DNA of 64,000 bases from VXNE01 sp965208745 (lineage in GTDB: Bacteria > Pseudomonadota > Gammaproteobacteria > Pseudomonadales > Azotimanducaceae): the NCBI GenBank assembly GCA_965208745.1, contig CBDBPN010000004.1, forward strand, positions 1,426,001 to 1,490,000, in the 5' to 3' direction. The translations under genes were made by a program, and so were the position numbers. The notes under the pieces were generated by a model. It saw nothing but the letters and a program-made list of their open reading frames with translations, searched no databases and was not told the origin of the DNA. Shown here in pieces: positions 56,734 to 64,000 of this stretch (positions within the stretch are counted from its first letter, which is position 1; each line of letters opens with the position of its first letter).

Positions 56734-58473
56734 CTACCTCCCGCGCATGAAGAGGCGATCGAACTCCGCCAGGCTCCGGACCAGGAACGTGGGCCGCCCG
56801 TGGTTGCACCGGCCGCCGTTCGGCGTCGTTTCCATCTCCCTCAAGAGCGCGTTCATCTCCGGCAGGGTCATCGCACGGTTGGCCCGCACGGAGCCGTGAC
56901 AGGCCATGCTCGCGAGGAGTTCCTCCGAACGGGCGCGAATGGCGTCGCTGCTCCCGAACTCCGCAAATTCGGCGAGGAGGTCGCGGGCCAGGCCTTCCGC
57001 GTCCGCGTTGGCGAGCAGCGACGGCACCTGCCGGACGACCAGGCTCCGCGGCCCCCGGCGTTCCACGACGAGCCCCAGGGTCTCCAGTGCGTCGGCGTGC
57101 GCTTCCGCGAGGTCCGCTTCGCGCGGCGTCACGTCGAACGACACGGGCACGAGCAGGCGTTGCCCGACCATGGCGCCGGCCTGGTAGTCCGCCTTCAGCT
57201 TCTCGTAGGTGATGCGCTCGTGGGCGGCGTGCATGTCGACCACCACGAGGCCTTCGCGGTTCTGGCTGAGTACGTAGGCGCCGTGCAGTTGCGCCAGCGC
57301 GTAGCCGAGCGGCGGCGCGTCGCCTTCCTCCACGGCGGACGCCGGAGTGTCCACGCCACGCCGCGGGGGGCCGTCGCGGCGTTCCGCCGCGACCAGTTCC
57401 GCGAGGCTCATGGACGTCTGCATCGCGGGCCGCGCCCGCGCGGACCCGGTCGCGTAGCGCACGGGCGGCGGCTCCGCTCCCGGCCGGGTCTCCCGCAACA
57501 GCCGGTTCAGCGAGCCGAACACGAAGTCGTGCACGCGCCTGGCGTCCCGGAAGCGGATCTCGTGCTTGGTCGGGTGGACGTTGACGTCGATGCCGGCCGG
57601 GTCGAGGTCGAGAAACAGGACGAACACCGGGTGCCGCCCGTGAAACAGCACGTCACGATAGGCTTGGCGCACCGCGTGCCCGACCAGCTTGTCCTTCACC
57701 GCGCGTCCGTTGACGAAGAAGAACTGTCCCGTCGCCTGCGCGCGCGAGTAGGTGGGCAGGCCCACCCAACCGTGCAGGCTCGCATCCCCGGCGCCGCTGG
57801 CCTCCACGGGAACGGCCTGCGCCAGGAACTCGTCCCCCATGACCTTGGCTACCCGCGCCCCCGCGTCGGGGGTCCCGGGCAGGCGCTCGATCACCCGAGC
57901 TCCGTGCTTCAGTTCGAACGCCACCGCGGGATGCGAAAGGGCCAGCCTTCGCACGACATCGCTGACGTGTCCCGCCTCGGTGCGGTCGCTCTTCAGGAAC
58001 TTGCGGCGCACTGGCGTGTTGTAGAAGAGGTCGGACACCTCTACCGTCGTACCAGGGGGGTGGGGTGCGGGGCCATGCCTGACCTCCTCGCCGCCCGCGA
58101 CGACGAGCGTGGCCCCGGCGTCGCCACCGGTGGAGCCCGTGATCGCGAGCCGCGCCACCGACGCGATGCTCGCGAGCGCCTCGCCGCGAAACCCCATCGT
58201 GGCGACGCGCTCGAGGTCCCGCGCGTCCGTGATCTTGCTGGTGGCGAAACGGCTCACGGCCAGCGGCAGGTCCTCCTCGGACATCCCCTCGCCATCGTCC
58301 TGGACGACGATCCGCTTGACGCCGCCCTGCTCGATCGACACGCGGACCGAACGCGCCCCCGCGTCGAGGCTGTTCTCCACCAGCTCCTTCACGATCGACG
58401 CCGGGCGCTCCACCACCTCCCCGGCGGCGATCTGGTTGGCGACGAACGACGACAGCCGGCGGATGCGGGCCAT
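56734..58473 (-). CDS. mutL: DNA mismatch repair protein MutL, endonuclease-type motifs
   Basis: The 579-residue protein has GHKL ATPase motifs: VKELVENSLDAGA, DDGEGMS and TMGFRGEALASI. In the C-terminal dimerisation domain, VVDMHAAHERITYE matches the metal-binding pattern D-x-H-A-x2-E-x4-E, with ACHGSVRAN and CNHGRPTF as the other endonuclease-associated motifs. That differs from the E. coli protein, which lacks the nuclease and relies on MutH. The start at MARIRRL lies two bases after the amiC stop. Confidence 0.95.
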   Translation of the reverse strand: MARIRRLSSFVANQIAAGEVVERPASIVKELVENSLDAGARSVRVSIEQGGVKRIVVQDDGEGMSEEDLPLAVSRFATSKITDARDLERVATMGFRGEALASIASVARLAITGSTGGDAGATLVVAGGEEVRHGPAPHPPGTTVEVSDLFYNTPVRRKFLKSDRTEAGHVSDVVRRLALSHPAVAFELKHGARVIERLPGTPDAGARVAKVMGDEFLAQAVPVEASGAGDASLHGWVGLPTYSRAQATGQFFFVNGRAVKDKLVGHAVRQAYRDVLFHGRHPVFVLFLDLDPAGIDVNVHPTKHEIRFRDARRVHDFVFGSLNRLLRETRPGAEPPPVRYATGSARARPAMQTSMSLAELVAAERRDGPPRRGVDTPASAVEEGDAPPLGYALAQLHGAYVLSQNREGLVVVDMHAAHERITYEKLKADYQAGAMVGQRLLVPVSFDVTPREADLAEAHADALETLGLVVERRGPRSLVVRQVPSLLANADAEGLARDLLAEFAEFGSSDAIRARSEELLASMACHGSVRANRAMTLPEMNALLREMETTPNGGRCNHGRPTFLVRSLAEFDRLFMRGR

Positions 58474-58475
58474 CG

Positions 58476-59816
58476 TCAACTGCCGGAAGAGGACGGGATC
58501 AGGAGCACCTGGCCGACCCGGATGCGGTCCCCCGTGAGGCCGTTGGCGCTGCGCAGCATCGCCGTGGACACCCGGTACTGTTGCGCGATCTCGGAGAGCG
58601 TGTCGCCGCGCACGATGACGTGGCGTATCCCCCGATGCTCCATGACCGCGATGCGCGCGTCGGGGGGCGGGTTGCGCAACAGGTAGCCGCGGACGCCGTC
58701 CGCGATCGCCCTGGCCACCTTCTCCTGGTGGCTCGCCGTCGCGAGCAGGCTCGCCTCCTCGGGATTCGACAGGTAGCCGGTCTCGACGAGGATCGACGGC
58801 ACGTCGGGGGACTTCAGCACGGCGAAGCCCGCCTGTTCGACGCGGCGCTTGTGCATGCGGGTCACGCCGGCGAGAGATCCCATCACCGACTCACCGGCGG
58901 TGAGACTCGCGCGCAGGGTCCCGTCCATGGACAGGTCCAGGAGCACCGACCGCACCTGCTCGTCCTTGTCCTCAAGCGAGACCGGCCCGACGCCGCCGAT
59001 GAGGTCCGAGCGGTTTTCCCGGTCCGCGAGCCACCGTGCGGTCTCCGACGACGCGCCCCGTTCGGAAAGCGCATACACCGATGCGCCCCGCACGCGAGGA
59101 CTCCTGAACGCGTCGGCGTGGATCGACACCAGGATGTCCGCCCGATGCTCGCGAGCGATGGCGGTCCGCCTCCGGAGGCTCACGTAGTAGTCCCCGTCAC
59201 GCACCATGACCGCGCGGAACCCGTCCGCGCCGTCGATGTGGTTCCTGACACGCCGCGCGATCGAGAGCACGATGTCCTTCTCGTAGACACCTCCGCGCGC
59301 GATGGCGCCCGGGTCGTCGCCGCCGTGCCCCGCGTCGACGGCCACGACCACGTCCCGCAGGCCCTCGGGCTCCTCCCGGCGCGGCGCCGGGCGCTCGGGC
59401 TCCCGCAGGAAGAGGTCCACCACAAGGCGGTGGCCGTACGGCGGCACCGGCTGCAGCGTGAAGTGTCTCGGCGCCACCTCGCGGGAGACGTCGAGCACCA
59501 CGCGGTACGTCCCCCGGGCGCGTCGCGCGCGCCGGACCCGTTCGATCACGTCCCCCTTCACGGGCGGCGTCTCGAACCCACGCCCAACGCGCGTCCGCCG
59601 GAGATCCACGACCACGCGCCGCGGCCGCTCCAGGGTGAACAGGCGGTAGTCGATCGGACCGCTGGTGTCGAAGACGACCCGCGTGTGGTCCGGCGCCTGG
59701 TGCATGCGGATGCGCTCGAGTTCCGCGGCCCCGGCCGCCCCCGCGCCGAGGACCAGGAGCCCGGCCGCCACGACCGGGGCGCACCGACGGGCGCTAACGA
59801 CGGTCGACGAGTTCAA
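58476..59816 (-). CDS. amiC: N-acetylmuramoyl-L-alanine amidase (AmiC/AmiB type) with LysM
   Basis: The 446-residue periplasmic amidase splits daughter-cell peptidoglycan. It starts with TTG, has a signal peptide (residues 1-30, ending GAAGAA), an N-terminal AMIN domain, a Zn-dependent Amidase_3 domain (VVAVDAGHGGDDPGA, His/Glu ligands) and a C-terminal LysM (HVIVRGDTLSEIAQQYRVSTA). The start lies inside the 3' end of tsaE. AmiB-type names are equally possible. Confidence 0.92.
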   Translation of the reverse strand: MNSSTVVSARRCAPVVAAGLLVLGAGAAGAAELERIRMHQAPDHTRVVFDTSGPIDYRLFTLERPRRVVVDLRRTRVGRGFETPPVKGDVIERVRRARRARGTYRVVLDVSREVAPRHFTLQPVPPYGHRLVVDLFLREPERPAPRREEPEGLRDVVVAVDAGHGGDDPGAIARGGVYEKDIVLSIARRVRNHIDGADGFRAVMVRDGDYYVSLRRRTAIAREHRADILVSIHADAFRSPRVRGASVYALSERGASSETARWLADRENRSDLIGGVGPVSLEDKDEQVRSVLLDLSMDGTLRASLTAGESVMGSLAGVTRMHKRRVEQAGFAVLKSPDVPSILVETGYLSNPEEASLLATASHQEKVARAIADGVRGYLLRNPPPDARIAVMEHRGIRHVIVRGDTLSEIAQQYRVSTAMLRSANGLTGDRIRVGQVLLIPSSSGS

Positions 59817-60207
59817 GCAACCTGCCCTCGCCCGCGATAGTGAGCACCAGTTCGAGGTCCGGGACGGGCAAGCGCCCGCCGGCCCGTTCCGGCCACTCCA
59901 CCAGTTTCAGCGCCGCATCGGTCAACAGTTCGTCGATTCCGATGAAGGACAACTCCTCCGGATCTTCGATCCTGTAGAAGTCGAAATGATAAATGCTGCG
60001 GTCCCCGAACCGATAGGGTTCGAGCAGCGTGTAGGTGGGGCTCTTCACGGCGCCCTGGTGTCCGAGACCCCGCAGGATGCCCCGGACCAGGGTCGTCTTG
60101 CCGGCACCGAGCTCCCCGCGCAGGAAGACGAGTTCCTGCTCGAGGTCGTCGGCAAGGGCTGCGCCCCAGCGCAGGGTCTCCGCCTCGTCGCGCAGCTCAA
60201 GCCGCAT
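59794..60207 (-). CDS. tsaE: tRNA threonylcarbamoyladenosine biosynthesis ATPase TsaE
   Basis: The 137-residue protein has Walker A GELGAGKTTLVRG, followed by KSPTYTLLEPY and IYHFDFYRIEDPEEL, the TsaE signature. It works with TsaB and TsaD on the t6A tRNA modification. It begins inside the 3' end of nnr (11-base overlap). A previously conserved operon order is kept. Confidence 0.95.
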   Translation of the reverse strand: MRLELRDEAETLRWGAALADDLEQELVFLRGELGAGKTTLVRGILRGLGHQGAVKSPTYTLLEPYRFGDRSIYHFDFYRIEDPEELSFIGIDELLTDAALKLVEWPERAGGRLPVPDLELVLTIAGEGRLLELVDRR

Positions 60208-61660
60208 CCGGCGCGGTCCGCCAAAGGTGATCCACGATATCCGTCGCCACCAGCGGTCGCGGCGCCAAACGCTGCCGCGCCGCGTCTCCCGCCATCGCGT
60301 GCAGACACACCCCGGCTTCCGCCGCCTCCGGGAGAGCAAACCCCTGCGCGGCCAGTCCCGCGACCACCCCGGTGAGCACATCGCCGCTACCGGCCGTCGC
60401 GATCCAGGGGTTTCCGTCGATGCAGATGCCCCGCAGTTCGCCGCCCTCGGCCACCAGCGTTCCGGCGCCCTTGAGCACAACGACGTTGCCGAAGCGTTCG
60501 GACAACGCCCGAGCGGCCGCCGGGCGGTTCGTGACGCGCTCCTCACCCAGCAGCCGGCTCGCCTCACCGGGGTGCGGCGTCATCACGCTCGCTGGCGGAA
60601 CCTCCGCTCGGTCCTCCGCGACCAGGTTGAGACCGTCCGCGTCGATTACCAGCGGCTTGCCGGCGGCGAGCGCCCGGGTGAGCAGTGCGCGGCCCCAGCT
60701 TCCGCGTCCCAGGCCGGGCCCTACCGCGATCACAGTGCAGGCAGAGAACAGTTCCGCGACCTGGTCGCCCTCCGAGACGCCCCGGACCATGACCTCCGGA
60801 CATCGTGCGAGCACCCCCGCGCAGTGCTCCGGGCGGGTCAGCATGCTCACGAGCCCAGCGCCGCTCCGAAACGCCGCCTCGGCCGCCAGTAGCGGCGCAC
60901 CTCCCATGCCATGGTCGCCGCCGATCAGGAGGACATGGCCGAACCGGTGCTTGTGCGCGGAGCGGGGACGGTCTCGGGGCTCCGGGGGGGACAGCACCCG
61001 CAGGCCCGATGCCGCCCCGTAGATGTCCTCGGGCACTCCCAGGCTGTCGAAGACGACCTCACCGGCGTGGTCCACCCCTGCGCCCGTGAACAGGCCCAGC
61101 TTCCGTCCTATGAACGTGACGGTGGCGGTGGCGTGCACGGCCCTGCCGAGCACGGCGCCCGTGTCCGCGGAGATCCCGCTCGGGAGGTCGACGGCCACCA
61201 CCGGGCGTCCGGAACGGTTGATCCACTCTATCGCCGCCGCATGGTCCGGCCGCACGGCGCCCGTGACGCCCGTACCGAGGAGCGCGTCGACCACCACGTC
61301 GCTCGTCATTCGGGCACGGCCTTCCAGCCCCGAGGTGACCACGCCCACGGAAAGCGCCCAGTCCCGCGCCCGCGCCGCGTCGCCGCGGAGCTTCCCCGCG
61401 TCCCCGACCTGCACGAGCGTGGTGTCGAGGCCCGCTTCCTCCGCCAGGCCGGCGACGATGTACCCGTCCCCGGCGTTGTTGCCGGAGCCACAGACCACGG
61501 TGAGGGAGCGGCCAGTCGGCCAGCGGCGGCGCAGTTCGTCGAACACCGCGCGGCCCGCGCGTTTCATCAGGGCGATCCCGGGAATGCCGCGATCCTCGAT
61601 GGCGGTCCGGTCCAGCTCCCGGACTTCGGCCGCCGTGTAGACTCTGTCCCGGCCGCGCAT
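60197..61660 (-). CDS. nnr: bifunctional NAD(P)H-hydrate epimerase/dehydratase
   Basis: The 487-residue protein repairs hydrated NAD(P)H. The N-terminal YjeF_N epimerase domain has CGSGNNAGDGYIVAG and VDALLGTGVTG. The C-terminal dehydratase domain has IDADGLNLV, MTPHPGEASRLLG and GNPWIATAGSGDVLTG. The start at 61660 is 18 bases from the divergent queG ATG, so promoters must overlap the coding starts. Confidence 0.95.
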   Translation of the reverse strand: MRGRDRVYTAAEVRELDRTAIEDRGIPGIALMKRAGRAVFDELRRRWPTGRSLTVVCGSGNNAGDGYIVAGLAEEAGLDTTLVQVGDAGKLRGDAARARDWALSVGVVTSGLEGRARMTSDVVVDALLGTGVTGAVRPDHAAAIEWINRSGRPVVAVDLPSGISADTGAVLGRAVHATATVTFIGRKLGLFTGAGVDHAGEVVFDSLGVPEDIYGAASGLRVLSPPEPRDRPRSAHKHRFGHVLLIGGDHGMGGAPLLAAEAAFRSGAGLVSMLTRPEHCAGVLARCPEVMVRGVSEGDQVAELFSACTVIAVGPGLGRGSWGRALLTRALAAGKPLVIDADGLNLVAEDRAEVPPASVMTPHPGEASRLLGEERVTNRPAAARALSERFGNVVVLKGAGTLVAEGGELRGICIDGNPWIATAGSGDVLTGVVAGLAAQGFALPEAAEAGVCLHAMAGDAARQRLAPRPLVATDIVDHLWRTAPDAA

Positions 61661-61678
61661 CCACCAATTATAGCCGCC

Positions 61679-62731
61679 ATGGACCTCGCCCGGCTCGCGA
61701 GCGACATCGAAACCTGGGCGCGCGAACTCGGGTTCGCGGCGGTCGGCATCACCGACACGGACCTCTCGGACTACGCGCCGGACGTGCGCCGCTGGCTGTC
61801 GCGCAAGCTGTACGGCTCCATGGGATACATGGCGCGCAACGTCGACAAGCGCCTGCGTCCCGAACGTCTGCACGAGGGTACGGTGCGCGTCATCTCGGCC
61901 CGCATGGACTACCTGACGGACGCGGCGCCGGCGATTCCCGCCCCCCGGTCCGAAACGGCGTACATTTCCCGCTATGCGCTCGGGCGCGACTACCACAAGA
62001 CGGTGCGCCGCCGGCTCGTCCGGCTCGCCCGGCGCATCGACCGGCACGCCGGGGGCCGGTATCGCGCCTTCACGGACTCCGCGCCGGTCCTCGAGAAGCC
62101 CCTCGCGGAGAAGGCGAGCCTCGGCTGGATCGGCAAGAACACGCTGCTCCTGAACGAAGAGGCCGGGTCCCTGTTCTTCTTGGGCGAGATCTACACGAAC
62201 CTGCCGCTCCCCGTGACCGAAGCGTCCGTACCCGACCGCTGCGGGGCGTGCCGGGCCTGTCTCAAGGTCTGTCCGACCGACGCGCTGGTCGGCCCCCGAC
62301 AACTCGATGCCCGGCGCTGCATCTCCTATCTGACCATCGAGAGCAAGGGGACCATTCCCCCTGAACTGCGGGAGGCGGTCGGGAACCGCATCTTCGGCTG
62401 CGACGACTGCCAGGTCGTCTGTCCCTGGAACCGTTACGCGAGGAAGTCCGCCGAAGCCGACTTCGCGCCGCGGCACGGGCTGGACACCGCCCGCATCGCC
62501 GGTCTCCTCGCCTGGGACGAAGCGACTTTCCTGGCCCGCACGGAGGGCATGGCGCTCCGACGCATCGACTACCGGCAGTGGGTACGGAACCTTGCCGTCG
62601 CCGCCGGGAACGCGGCGCATGCTCCCGAGCTCGTGGCCGGTCTAAAGGCGCGTCGTGCCGATGCGGACGACATGGTCCGCGAACACATCGACTGGGCGCT
62701 GACGCGGCTCGAGGACGCCGCGGCGCGGTGA
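61679..62731 (+). CDS. queG: epoxyqueuosine reductase QueG
   Basis: The 350-residue enzyme makes queuosine from epoxyqueuosine in tRNA, using cobalamin and two [4Fe-4S] clusters. The cluster motifs are CGACRACLKVCP and CDDCQVVCPW, and the TDSAPVLEKPLAEKASLGWIGKN segment is strongly conserved. It is in the order orn-queG-nnr-tsaE known from E. coli, and the direction of queG is opposite to nnr here. Confidence 0.95.
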   Translation: MDLARLASDIETWARELGFAAVGITDTDLSDYAPDVRRWLSRKLYGSMGYMARNVDKRLRPERLHEGTVRVISARMDYLTDAAPAIPAPRSETAYISRYALGRDYHKTVRRRLVRLARRIDRHAGGRYRAFTDSAPVLEKPLAEKASLGWIGKNTLLLNEEAGSLFFLGEIYTNLPLPVTEASVPDRCGACRACLKVCPTDALVGPRQLDARRCISYLTIESKGTIPPELREAVGNRIFGCDDCQVVCPWNRYARKSAEADFAPRHGLDTARIAGLLAWDEATFLARTEGMALRRIDYRQWVRNLAVAAGNAAHAPELVAGLKARRADADDMVREHIDWALTRLEDAAAR

Positions 62732-62738
62732 GCGACGC

Positions 62739-62756
62739 CGCGACCGTCAGGTCGCG
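62739..62756. terminator. hairpin between convergent queG and orn
   Basis: CGCGACC and GGTCGCG pair perfectly around GTCA in the 27-bp gap between the two stop codons. There is no U-tract. It repeats the design seen at 3760-3779 and 18216-18231. Confidence 0.4.
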
Positions 62757-62758
62757 CG

Positions 62759-63292
62759 TCACCGCAGGAAGTGCTTCCGGTAGAAGCGCAGCTCGTCGAT
62801 CGACTCGCGGATATCGTCGAGGGCCACGTGCGTACTCGACTTGACCACCCGGTCCGCAAGGTCCGGCCGCCACAGGCGCGCCAACTGCTTGACGCTCGAC
62901 ACGTCGATGTTGCGGTAGTGCAGGTAGCCCTCGAGGGTCGGCATGTAGCGGGCCAGAAAACGGCGGTCCTGCCAGATGGAGTTGCCGCAGAGCGGCGACT
63001 CGCCCTCGCCGACGTAGCCCTCGACGAAGGACAGGGTCTGTGCCTCCGCCTCCACCAACGGCACGCCTTCGCGGCGCACCCGTTCGAGCAGGCCGGACGC
63101 CGTGTGGTGCGTGACGTTCCATTCGTCCATGCCGGCGAGGGTCGACTCCGGCTGGGCGATGGCCAGGCTGGGGCCTTCGCCGACGACATCCAGCTCCGCG
63201 TCCGTGACCAAGGTCGCGATCTCGAGGATGCCGTCCACCTCGACGTCGAGGCCCGTCATCTCGAGGTCCATCCAGACAAGATGCGTCGTCAT
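62759..63292 (-). CDS. orn: oligoribonuclease
   Basis: The 177-residue DEDDh exonuclease degrades di- and short oligoribonucleotides, including pGpG. It starts MTTHLVWMDLEMTGLD with the first catalytic pair D-x-E, has CGNSIWQDRRFL with the second Asp region, and ends in HVALDDIRESIDELRFYRKHFL with the final His and Asp. I start at ATG 63292; the 18 residues upstream are not conserved. Confidence 0.95.
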   Translation of the reverse strand: MTTHLVWMDLEMTGLDVEVDGILEIATLVTDAELDVVGEGPSLAIAQPESTLAGMDEWNVTHHTASGLLERVRREGVPLVEAEAQTLSFVEGYVGEGESPLCGNSIWQDRRFLARYMPTLEGYLHYRNIDVSSVKQLARLWRPDLADRVVKSSTHVALDDIRESIDELRFYRKHFLR

Positions 63293-63385
63293 CGCAAGCG
63301 CCCTCTTGTCGCGGCCGGCCCACGCAGCAATCGCGAGGGACAGCATATATCATCCGCCCGCCACGACCCCACGCGGGGCAGCGAC

Positions 63386-64000
63386 GTGACCACCCCGGCG
63401 ACCATATCCCCTACCGCGCTCCACGACCGCATGCAGGCCGAAGACCCGCTCGTAATGCAGGTGACGTCACCCCAGGTCTATGCCCGGGCGCACCTTCCGG
63501 GGGCCGTACACGTCGCGCCCGCCGACCTGATCGGGGGCGAGCCTCCCGCCGTGGGCAGGCTGCCGCCGCGCGACGCGCTGCTCGCCCTGTTCCGCCGGCT
63601 CGGGCTCACCGCGGACCGCACCGTGGTGACCTGCGACGACGAGGGCGGGGGCTGGGCCGGCCGCCTCGCCTGGACGCTCGACGTGATCGGTCATACCGAC
63701 TGGCGCTATCTCGACGGCGGGATGCACGCGTGGGCCGCGGCGGGCCTGCCGTTCTCCGACACGCCCGTTGAGCCGGTCCCTTCCAGCCTCGACTTCGACC
63801 TGGACCCGCAGCCTGTCGCCGAACTCGAGGACGTCCTTGCCGCGCTCGACCTCGCGGACACCGTAATCTGGGACTGCCGCAGCGCGGAGGAGTACGCCGG
63901 TCTCAAGAAGACCGCCGCGCGCAACGGGCACATCCCGGGCGCCGTACATCTCGACTGGGTGGACCTCATGGACCGCCAACGCGGCCTGACCCTGATCGGG
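63386..64000 (+). CDS. rhodanese-like sulfurtransferase, 3' end outside the window
   Basis: From a GTG at 63386 an open frame runs to the end of the window (205 residues and continuing). The first rhodanese domain holds YARAHLPGAVHVAPADL and RTVVTCDDEGGGWAGRLAWTL, then YLDGGMHAWAAAGLPF. The second begins IWDCRSAEEYAG and IPGAVHLDWVDLM. That is the two-domain layout of thiosulfate and 3-mercaptopyruvate sulfurtransferases. The catalytic Cys of the second domain lies beyond the window, while a Cys (VVTCDDE) occupies the equivalent place in the first domain. Confidence 0.88.
   Translation, partial: MTTPATISPTALHDRMQAEDPLVMQVTSPQVYARAHLPGAVHVAPADLIGGEPPAVGRLPPRDALLALFRRLGLTADRTVVTCDDEGGGWAGRLAWTLDVIGHTDWRYLDGGMHAWAAAGLPFSDTPVEPVPSSLDFDLDPQPVAELEDVLAALDLADTVIWDCRSAEEYAGLKKTAARNGHIPGAVHLDWVDLMDRQRGLTLIG

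Noticed and set aside
1..64000. CRISPR arrays
   Set aside because: No regularly spaced direct repeats were seen. The only short tandem repeat is the 13-bp unit at 31993-32031.

Overview
The window is about 64 kb of GC-rich DNA that reads as a chromosome of an uncultured gammaproteobacterium. The main evidence is the conserved backbone orn / queG / nnr / tsaE / amiC / mutL / miaA / hfq / hflX / hflK / hflC / purA, followed by tRNA-Leu / rnr / rlmB / rpsF / rpsR / rplI / dnaB / radA. This is the classic gammaproteobacterial order around hfq and purA. No rRNA operon or CRISPR array was seen.

Layout. 1-5 kb: a membrane-anchored quinohemoprotein dehydrogenase with a small membrane peptide, an unknown protein and a class C-type serine hydrolase. 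5.2-9.7 kb: a decayed accessory patch with a frameshifted DUF6998 gene, a solo HicB-like protein, a VOC protein, a type IIG restriction enzyme that has lost its methyltransferase core, and an intact ATPase/DUF4276 pair. 9.7-25.2 kb: mostly metabolic and housekeeping genes (aminoglycoside kinase-like protein, Eis-like acetyltransferase, carboxylesterase, paired acyl-CoA dehydrogenases, ammonium transporter, STAS protein, MATE exporter, RecQ), plus a RES/Xre-type toxin-antitoxin pair with a striking 31-bp dyad operator. 25.3-28.3 kb: a complete 1,499-bp IS3-family element and a Fic protein. 28.3-35.4 kb: core genes radA, dnaB, the rpsF-rpsR-rplI ribosomal protein genes, rlmB and rnr.

35.5-48.4 kb is a genomic island beside tRNA-Leu(CAG). 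It carries an AlpA-like regulator, a 170-bp MITE-like element with perfect inverted repeats, a broken gene of unknown function, and a complete type II CBASS operon (CD-NTase, Cap2, Cap3, Cap5). The Cap5 effector has an extra N-terminal region of about 150 residues. Beyond CBASS lie an AAA+ ATPase/subtilase pair, a 265-residue unknown coupled to a frameshifted small DNA-binding-like gene, and an XRE-led three-gene operon with a near-consensus promoter. Every island gene except alpA is on the minus strand. No integrase and no second att repeat were seen.

48.4-64 kb returns to the core: folE2, a Trm112-like gene, purA, hflC, hflK, a two-gene insertion, hflX, hfq, miaA, mutL, amiC, tsaE, nnr, queG and orn. 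A rhodanese is cut by the window end. The best candidates for undescribed biology are the extended Cap5, the AAA+/subtilase module with its neighbours, and the XRE/64-aa/187-aa operon. Four frameshifted genes all lie in accessory DNA; they could be genuine decay or, in part, assembly errors.
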